Positions 7,506-11,139 of a DNA stretch of 11,139 nt are shown here, one piece after another (the stretch's first letter is position 1; each line of letters begins with the position of its first letter). The stretch comes from Gammaproteobacteria bacterium. GTDB taxonomy: Bacteria > Pseudomonadota > Gammaproteobacteria > UBA4575. The notes under the pieces are model-generated. The model was not told the origin of the DNA, made no database searches, and saw nothing but the letters and a program-made list of their open reading frames with translations. A program made the position numbers and the translations under genes. Location: positions 1-11,139 of the forward strand of contig JANQKJ010000326.1 in the NCBI GenBank assembly GCA_028281205.1. The letters are read 5' to 3'.

Positions 7506-8450
7506 ATGAAACGTCGCAAAAACAAGCAAGCTAACGCCATCGCTATTTTATGGTTTGAACATCATATTGATAGCTTTAAAACTAGCTTTAAACGCAATAT
7601 CACTAATCCACTATCATTTGCTTTTACTGTATTTATGATAGCCATTGCGCTATCTATACCGATGAGTATCTATATTATTTTTTCAAGCGTGCAACAGCTC
7701 ACACAACACTGGGATAATGATAAACAAATTACCTTATTCTTAAATGATAAAGTGTCACTGACACAGGCCCAGTCACTAGCAAAAAATATTATCAACAATC
7801 CATTTATTCTAAACACACAAGTTATTAATAAGAAACAAGCGTTGGAGGATTTTAAACAGCAAATGGGAATGAATGCTCTGTCAGCAGACTTACCAGACAA
7901 TCCGCTTCCGCATTTAATTATTGTAGAGCCTAAAACCGCAGTATCGGATATCCAATCTTTGCAAACGTTAGAAGCAGAGTTGAAAAATATTAAGCAAGTG
8001 CAACTTGTACAATTTGATTTGCTATGGTTCCAGCGCCTGCAATCAATCTTAGATGTAATTAATCGTATTCAGTGGATTGTCAGCATAGTATTATTGTCTG
8101 CGATTGCGCTTATTATTGCCAACGTGATTCGCTGGGAGGTCTCTGCCCGACATTCTGAAATAGAAATTATCAAGCTGGCGGGTGCAGCGGATGCTTATGT
8201 GCGACGACCATTTTTATATAGTGGCCTTTGGCTGGGATTAGCAGGTTCACTACTTTCGCTGTTGATTGTGTTGCTATGCACATGGTTAACACAGTTAACC
8301 ACAACGCAACTTGCCGCCTTATTTGGCAGTGACTTTAAACTGAGCTATTTAACTATCACCCAATCTCTATTGATTGTGGTATCAATTAGTTTTCTTGGCA
8401 TACTCGCCTCATGGATTGCTGTGTCCCACAAACTGAAACGCTATACCTGA
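7506..8450 (+). CDS. ftsX: Cell division membrane protein FtsX
   Basis: 314 residues. This is the inner-membrane partner of FtsE; its large periplasmic loop recruits hydrolase activators (EnvC in E. coli). Four membrane segments are visible: about 36-60, 189-208, 236-260 and 283-305. A periplasmic domain of roughly 125 residues lies between the first and second, and a basic cytoplasmic N-terminus precedes the first. The cytoplasmic loop SEIEIIKLAGAADAYVRRPF (217-235) is the family signature, resembling the coupling element that contacts FtsE. The start lies 15 nt after ftsE without a clear Shine-Dalgarno. The gene ends 9 bp before the stop codon of an oppositely directed small gene, with no visible terminator between them. 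Confidence 0.95.
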   Translation: MKRRKNKQANAIAILWFEHHIDSFKTSFKRNITNPLSFAFTVFMIAIALSIPMSIYIIFSSVQQLTQHWDNDKQITLFLNDKVSLTQAQSLAKNIINNPFILNTQVINKKQALEDFKQQMGMNALSADLPDNPLPHLIIVEPKTAVSDIQSLQTLEAELKNIKQVQLVQFDLLWFQRLQSILDVINRIQWIVSIVLLSAIALIIANVIRWEVSARHSEIEIIKLAGAADAYVRRPFLYSGLWLGLAGSLLSLLIVLLCTWLTQLTTTQLAALFGSDFKLSYLTITQSLLIVVSISFLGILASWIAVSHKLKRYT

Positions 8451-8459
8451 TTAAGGTGT

Positions 8460-8672
8460 TTACCAGTCTTCGACTAAGTTACTTGCGGTTAACCTCCAAT
8501 TAATCGCATCAGCTGTGTCGAAAATTAACTCTCGGGAATAAGACTGGCGGTCTCGATCTTGTACTCTTTTCTGCATATGCGGCAGACCTTTTTCTAACCA
8601 TCCATCAATGGTCGGCTGATCAACTCCAAAAATGTGCGCAAGATCAGCTTTGCTAACTTGAACTCCTGGCAT
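8460..8672 (-). CDS. Small Nu1-like (phage terminase small subunit type) DNA-binding protein
   Basis: 70 residues. The segment VSKADLAHIFGVDQPTIDGWLEKGLP (6-31), followed after a basic loop by ELIFDTADAINWRL (48-61), matches by eye the winged-helix domain at the start of phage lambda gpNu1: VNKKQLADIFG, then TIQNWQEQGMP, then LYDSAAVIKWY. That domain binds cos-site DNA. Everything after the domain is absent: phage small subunits are about 180 residues and continue with coiled-coil and large-subunit-binding regions. The inserted loop MQKRVQDRDRQ is rich in arginine. No other phage gene lies nearby, so this may be a domesticated regulator or a prophage remnant; MerR- or excisionase-like regulators share this fold and are the alternative. 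It lies antiparallel inside the normally contiguous ftsX-rpoH neighbourhood. An AAGAGA about 8 nt before the ATG may be its ribosome binding site. The fold is fairly sure, the function unknown. Confidence 0.75.
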   Translation of the reverse strand: MPGVQVSKADLAHIFGVDQPTIDGWLEKGLPHMQKRVQDRDRQSYSRELIFDTADAINWRLTASNLVEDW

Positions 8673-8733
8673 GAAACTATCTCTTATTTAAGATTCACCG
8701 TGTTACGGAAAATTATGTTTATCAAATAAAGCA

Positions 8734-8782
8734 CATCTTGTAGTTTGAGAGTTATTTTGACTGATTATTGACCTACAAGATG
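8734..8782. repeat. 10-bp perfect inverted repeat upstream of the Nu1-like gene
   Basis: CATCTTGTAG at 8734-8743 is the exact reverse complement of CTACAAGATG at 8773-8782, with 29 nt between the arms. Arm centres are 39 bp apart, close to a whole number of helical turns. The pair lies 62-110 bp upstream of the Nu1-like start codon. It could be a two-site operator or a stem-loop. There is no T-run after it on the plus strand, so it does not look like an intrinsic terminator. Confidence 0.55.
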
Positions 8783-8959
8783 GGTGACTGCCACACAATT
8801 CATGTATGACCCTACACTGCATTTGTCATGATATGAGCAGTATATGTCATCAAAATTTCCGATAATTGCCAACGATCCTTATATGTTGACCATTCATCGG
8901 TATGGCCCTTCGCCCTCATGCGCTCCTACGAGCAACCCTTTCCTCTAGTTGGGTTAAGC

Positions 8960-8985
8960 GGATAAGGTAACTGATCAACTTATCC
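8960..8985 (+). other. Small stem-loop in the rpoH upstream region
   Basis: GGATAAG (8960-8966) pairs perfectly with CTTATCC (8979-8985) around a 12-nt loop. It follows a 5-bp pairing AACCC/GGGTT (8934-8938 with 8951-8955) and a 4-bp hairpin GCTC-CTAC-GAGC (8922-8933). If rpoH is transcribed from upstream of 8922 these would lie in its leader RNA. Stems this short can occur by chance. Confidence 0.35.
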
Positions 8986-9077
8986 AGGCCTAGATATCAG
9001 CTGTCTCTATGGGCAAGTATCGTCGATGAAGTGAATACGGCCTATAAGCCCCTCTGTACAGTGAACTAATTGAACGG

Positions 9078-9104
9078 TTAGCACTCTAAGTCATCGAGTG
9101 CTAA
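9078..9104. promoter_or_regulatory. CIRCE element (HrcA repressor operator) upstream of rpoH
   Basis: TTAGCACTC (9078-9086), a 9-nt spacer, then GAGTGCTAA (9096-9104) is a perfect copy of the CIRCE consensus TTAGCACTC-N9-GAGTGCTAA, with every one of the 18 defined positions matched. CIRCE is bound by the heat-shock repressor HrcA, classically in front of groESL, dnaK or hrcA operons. Here it ends 33 nt before the rpoH start codon on the same side, so it should repress rpoH transcription until heat or misfolded protein inactivates HrcA. In the mRNA it would also form a stem of nine base pairs in the leader. Confidence 0.93.
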
Positions 9105-9123
9105 ACTACGAATTATATTATTT

Positions 9124-9129
9124 GGAGAG
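9124..9129 (+). promoter_or_regulatory. Ribosome binding site of rpoH
   Basis: GGAGAG with 8 nt to the ATG at 9138. It is the clearest Shine-Dalgarno in the window and fixes the rpoH start. It lies 19 nt downstream of the CIRCE dyad, so the dyad stem would not itself cover it. Confidence 0.75.
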
Positions 9130-9137
9130 CCCAAGCA

Positions 9138-10001
9138 ATGAACAACCATTTGGCGATTTCACAACCGCATGAGCTAACATTATCAGCAAGTAGCTTAGAT
9201 GCCTACATCAATGCGGCGCACCAATTGCCTATTTTATCTGCCGATCAGGAGCGTGATCTGGCGCAGCGTTTACATGATCATCAGGATCTTGAGGCTGCTC
9301 GCCAACTGATTACTCACCATTTGCGCTTCGTAATACGCGTAGCACGTGGATACAACGGTTATGGCCTTGCTTTAGCGGATCTGATCCAAGAGGGTAACAT
9401 CGGCTTAATGAAAGCCGTTAAGCGTTTTGACCCTGCGCAAAATGTACGCCTCGTTTCATTTGCAGTGCACTGGATTCGTGCCGAAATCCATGAATTTATT
9501 TTGCGTAACTGGCGCATTGTTAAAGTGGCCACTACCAAGGCCCAGCGAAAATTATTCTTCAACCTAAGAAGTAAGAAAAATCGTTTGGGTTGGCTAAATC
9601 ATGAAGAAGTCGAATCAGTAGCTATGGACTTGGGAGTTAAGCCCAGCGAAGTGCTCGAAATGGAGTCTCGTTTAAGTGGTCAGGATCTTGGCTTTGATGC
9701 CCCTACAAGCAGTAATGATGAGGAAAATATCTCATCACCATCAGCTTATTTGACTCATCAAGGTGATGACCCTGAAACTTACATTGAAAAAAGTGATTGG
9801 TCTCAACATCAAGAGACTCGTTTACAAAATGCATTGAATATTTTGGACGACCGGAGTCGTGCCATTATTCAAGCAAGGTGGTTAAACGAGAAAAAACAGA
9901 CACTGCATGAGTTAGCCCAACAGTTCGGTGTTTCTGCAGAGCGTGTTCGACAGCTGGAGAATAACGCTATGAAGAAGCTACAGGCACATATCTCAGCTTA
10001 A
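9138..10001 (+). CDS. rpoH: RNA polymerase sigma-32 factor (heat shock)
   Basis: 287 residues (E. coli 284). It directs RNA polymerase to heat-shock promoters for chaperones and proteases. Region 2 includes LEAARQLITHHLRFV (51-65, region 2.1) and DLIQEGNIGLMKAVKRFDP (81-99). The RpoH box TTKAQRKLFFNLR (132-144) is diagnostic of sigma-32 and excludes RpoD, RpoS and FliA. Region 4.2 is a helix-turn-helix, TLHELAQQFGVSAERVRQLENNAMKKLQ (255-282). Residues L51, A54 and I58 align with the E. coli L47, A50 and I54 that govern turnover and membrane targeting. The usual companion operon ftsYEX lies upstream in the same direction, but a reversed gene and a CIRCE operator intervene, so rpoH probably has its own promoter. 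It converges with cyoE, with 21 bp between them. Confidence 0.97.
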   Translation: MNNHLAISQPHELTLSASSLDAYINAAHQLPILSADQERDLAQRLHDHQDLEAARQLITHHLRFVIRVARGYNGYGLALADLIQEGNIGLMKAVKRFDPAQNVRLVSFAVHWIRAEIHEFILRNWRIVKVATTKAQRKLFFNLRSKKNRLGWLNHEEVESVAMDLGVKPSEVLEMESRLSGQDLGFDAPTSSNDEENISSPSAYLTHQGDDPETYIEKSDWSQHQETRLQNALNILDDRSRAIIQARWLNEKKQTLHELAQQFGVSAERVRQLENNAMKKLQAHISA

Positions 10002-10022
10002 TGGTCTAAGCCCGCAGAAGAT

Positions 10023-10937
10023 TTAAATTAAGGGCAAGTATCTATCTATCAGTAGTACTGCAAACAATATCATTAAATAAATAATAGAGTAGACAAAGGT
10101 GTTGATTGCCTTTGTTCTACTTTTTGTGATTTGTAAACTGATAGCATAGTATAAAAATATCGCATTCAGTACTAACACACTTGCTAGATATATCCAGCCG
10201 GACATACGAGTAAAGAATGGCAATACAGTAATCACACACATGAGGATTGTGTACAAAGTGATTTGCAAGCGCGTGTAGTCGTCACCATGTGTTACTGGCA
10301 GCATAGGAATATCAACCTTGGCATATTCTTCTTTACGATATAAAGCCAAAGCCCAAAAATGTGGCGGAGTCCAAGTAAAAATAATCAGTAAAAGAACTAA
10401 ACCATTTGGTTCAATTTGTCCTGTTACAGCAGTCCAGCCTAATAAAGGTGGTGTTGCACCAGCCAAACCCCCAATAACAATATTCTGTGGCGTGGCACGT
10501 TTTAAATACATGGTATATATCACTGCATAACCAATCAAGGATGCAAAAGTTAAGATTGCTGTTAGAACATTAATCTTAACTATCAACACGGCCATACCAA
10601 TAAAACCAATGAACGCAGCAAATGTAAGTACCGCAGACTTACTTAATGCACCCGACGGCAAAGGACGTAATTTAGTTCTATCCATAGCGGCGTCGATACG
10701 GCTGTCGGCAACATGATTGATGGCAGCTGCAGAACTAGCCACTAAACCTATACCTAGGGTGGCATAAATAAATGTAGCCATCGCAACATTGCCTGGATCA
10801 GCCAGTAACATGCCCACAATCGCTGTGAACACCATTAACGCAACCACTTTGGGCTTGCATAGCTCCAAATAATCTTGCCAACGAGCAAAGAAATTATTGT
10901 TAGCGCTGATTGATTGCGAAGGTGACTTGGTGGACAT
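10023..10937 (-). CDS. cyoE: Protoheme IX farnesyltransferase (heme O synthase)
   Basis: 304 residues (also called ctaB). It is a UbiA-family inner-membrane prenyltransferase that adds a farnesyl group to heme B, giving heme O for heme-copper oxidases. About nine hydrophobic segments run from residue 30 to the end. The first aspartate-rich motif is NHVADSRIDAAMDRTKLRPLPSG (74-96), i.e. NxxxDxxxD with D78, D82 and D86. YLKRATPQNIVIGGLAGATPPLLGW (144-168) and the second acidic loop YRKEEYAKVDIPMLPVTHGDDYTR (200-223) are characteristic of CyoE/CtaB rather than UbiA itself. It lies 12 nt downstream of a heme A synthase gene, so its product probably feeds heme A and an aa3-type cytochrome c oxidase. 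No clear Shine-Dalgarno precedes the ATG. Confidence 0.96.
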   Translation of the reverse strand: MSTKSPSQSISANNNFFARWQDYLELCKPKVVALMVFTAIVGMLLADPGNVAMATFIYATLGIGLVASSAAAINHVADSRIDAAMDRTKLRPLPSGALSKSAVLTFAAFIGFIGMAVLIVKINVLTAILTFASLIGYAVIYTMYLKRATPQNIVIGGLAGATPPLLGWTAVTGQIEPNGLVLLLIIFTWTPPHFWALALYRKEEYAKVDIPMLPVTHGDDYTRLQITLYTILMCVITVLPFFTRMSGWIYLASVLVLNAIFLYYAISLQITKSRTKAINTFVYSIIYLMILFAVLLIDRYLPLI

Positions 10938-10949
10938 ATTGATTAGAAA

Positions 10950-11139
10950 TTAACTACTTCGAGCGGATTTTAGCATATATGCGCTCGTCACTAGACTAAA
11001 TAACAACAAAAGGGCAACGCCATTATGCAGCACAGCAACTACAAGGGGCAGCTTAAATACAATATTGGAAATACCTAGTCCTACTTGAATAAATAGTAAA
11101 GCAACGATAATTAATGCATTTTTTTTCAATAATTGAACA
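10950..11139 (-). CDS. ctaA: Heme A synthase (CtaA/COX15), C-terminal fragment
   Basis: The minus strand from the window edge encodes 62 residues ending at a TAA at 10950-10952. They form two hydrophobic segments: about 8-24, ending in IQVGLGISN, and about 28-56, with LPLVVAVLHNGVALLLLFSLVT. The QVxLGISN...LP..VAxxHNG pattern is the last part of COX15/CtaA, and the histidine in LHNG is the conserved heme ligand of the penultimate or last helix. The enzyme oxidises the methyl group of heme O to a formyl group, making heme A. Its place 12 nt before cyoE matches the common ctaA-ctaB operon and supports the call. The N-terminal portion, with the other heme-ligating histidines, lies to the right of the window. 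Confidence 0.88.
   Translation of the reverse strand, partial: VQLLKKNALIIVALLFIQVGLGISNIVFKLPLVVAVLHNGVALLLLFSLVTSAYMLKSARSS

Larger units (their letters stand above)
8673..9137. other. 465-bp intergenic region upstream of rpoH and of the Nu1-like gene
   Basis: No gene is apparent on either strand, and I recognise no tRNA, 6S, SRP or RNase P RNA. The region carries a 10-bp inverted repeat (8734-8782), three small hairpins (8922-8933, 8934-8955, 8960-8985), the CIRCE operator (9078-9104) and the rpoH ribosome binding site. TATAAG at 9043-9048 is a possible -10 element for rpoH. It would place the start of transcription about 25 nt before CIRCE, but no good -35 accompanies it. CATAAT at 8712-8717 on the minus strand is a possible -10 for the Nu1-like gene, also without a good -35. 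Confidence 0.6.

Noticed and set aside
8757..8773. TTGACT and TTGACC as -35 elements on the plus strand
   Set aside because: No -10-like hexamer follows at 16-18 nt from either one.
8734..8782. Intrinsic terminator for ftsX or the Nu1-like gene
   Set aside because: The 29-nt loop is long, the stem is not GC-rich, and no T-run follows; it is also nearly 300 bp past the ftsX stop and upstream of the Nu1-like gene.
9043..9056. Possible rpoH promoter: TATAAG as sigma-70 -10, or CCCCTCTG as a sigma-32 -10
   Set aside because: Neither has an acceptable -35 element at correct spacing. The best TGAA match (9027-9030) is 18 nt from CCCC, too far for sigma-32, and nothing like TTGACA lies 16-18 nt before TATAAG.
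8673..9137. Further prophage remnants or a structured RNA gene such as tRNA, 6S or SRP RNA
   Set aside because: No terminase large subunit, integrase or attachment repeat is visible. No tRNA arms, 6S bubble or SRP tetraloop motif was recognised on either strand.

Overview
The window looks like a chromosomal segment from a moderately AT-rich gammaproteobacterium. The gene order mutM / ggt-fdx-coaD-rsmD-M16-M16 / ftsY-ftsE-ftsX / rpoH matches, from memory, the neighbourhood in Pseudomonas and relatives. The NG-only FtsY, the sigma-32 gene and the heme A assembly genes also fit that class. No genus can be assigned from the sequence alone.

Layout. Bases 1-104 hold the last 33 codons of mutM (+ strand), including its zinc finger. 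It converges with a tight six-gene leftward block. In transcription order (5797 down to 108) the block is: a catalytically competent M16 zinc peptidase, an M16 homologue that has lost its zinc site, rsmD (16S rRNA m2G966 methyltransferase), coaD (coenzyme A synthesis), a 2[4Fe-4S] ferredoxin of the Allochromatium/YfhL type, and ggt (gamma-glutamyltranspeptidase). Gaps are 0-30 nt and one pair overlaps, so a single transcript is likely. A 114-bp divergent region (5798-5911) separates this block from the rightward ftsY-ftsE-ftsX operon, which encodes the SRP receptor and the ABC-like complex controlling septal peptidoglycan hydrolysis.

In many gammaproteobacteria rpoH follows ftsX directly. Here 687 bp lie between them. 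They hold a small leftward gene for an isolated Nu1-like (phage terminase small subunit) DNA-binding domain, then 465 bp with no gene. This non-coding stretch has a 10-bp inverted repeat upstream of the Nu1-like gene, several small hairpins and, just before rpoH, a perfect CIRCE operator (TTAGCACTC-N9-GAGTGCTAA). That operator places the sigma-32 gene under probable control of the HrcA repressor and is the most striking signal in the window. rpoH then converges with cyoE/ctaB (heme O synthase). Behind cyoE, running off the right edge, is the C-terminus of ctaA/COX15 (heme A synthase). These two genes supply heme A to an aa3-type oxidase.

I saw no rRNA, tRNA, CRISPR array, insertion sequence or clear intrinsic terminator. 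The unusual content is concentrated between 8460 and 9137.
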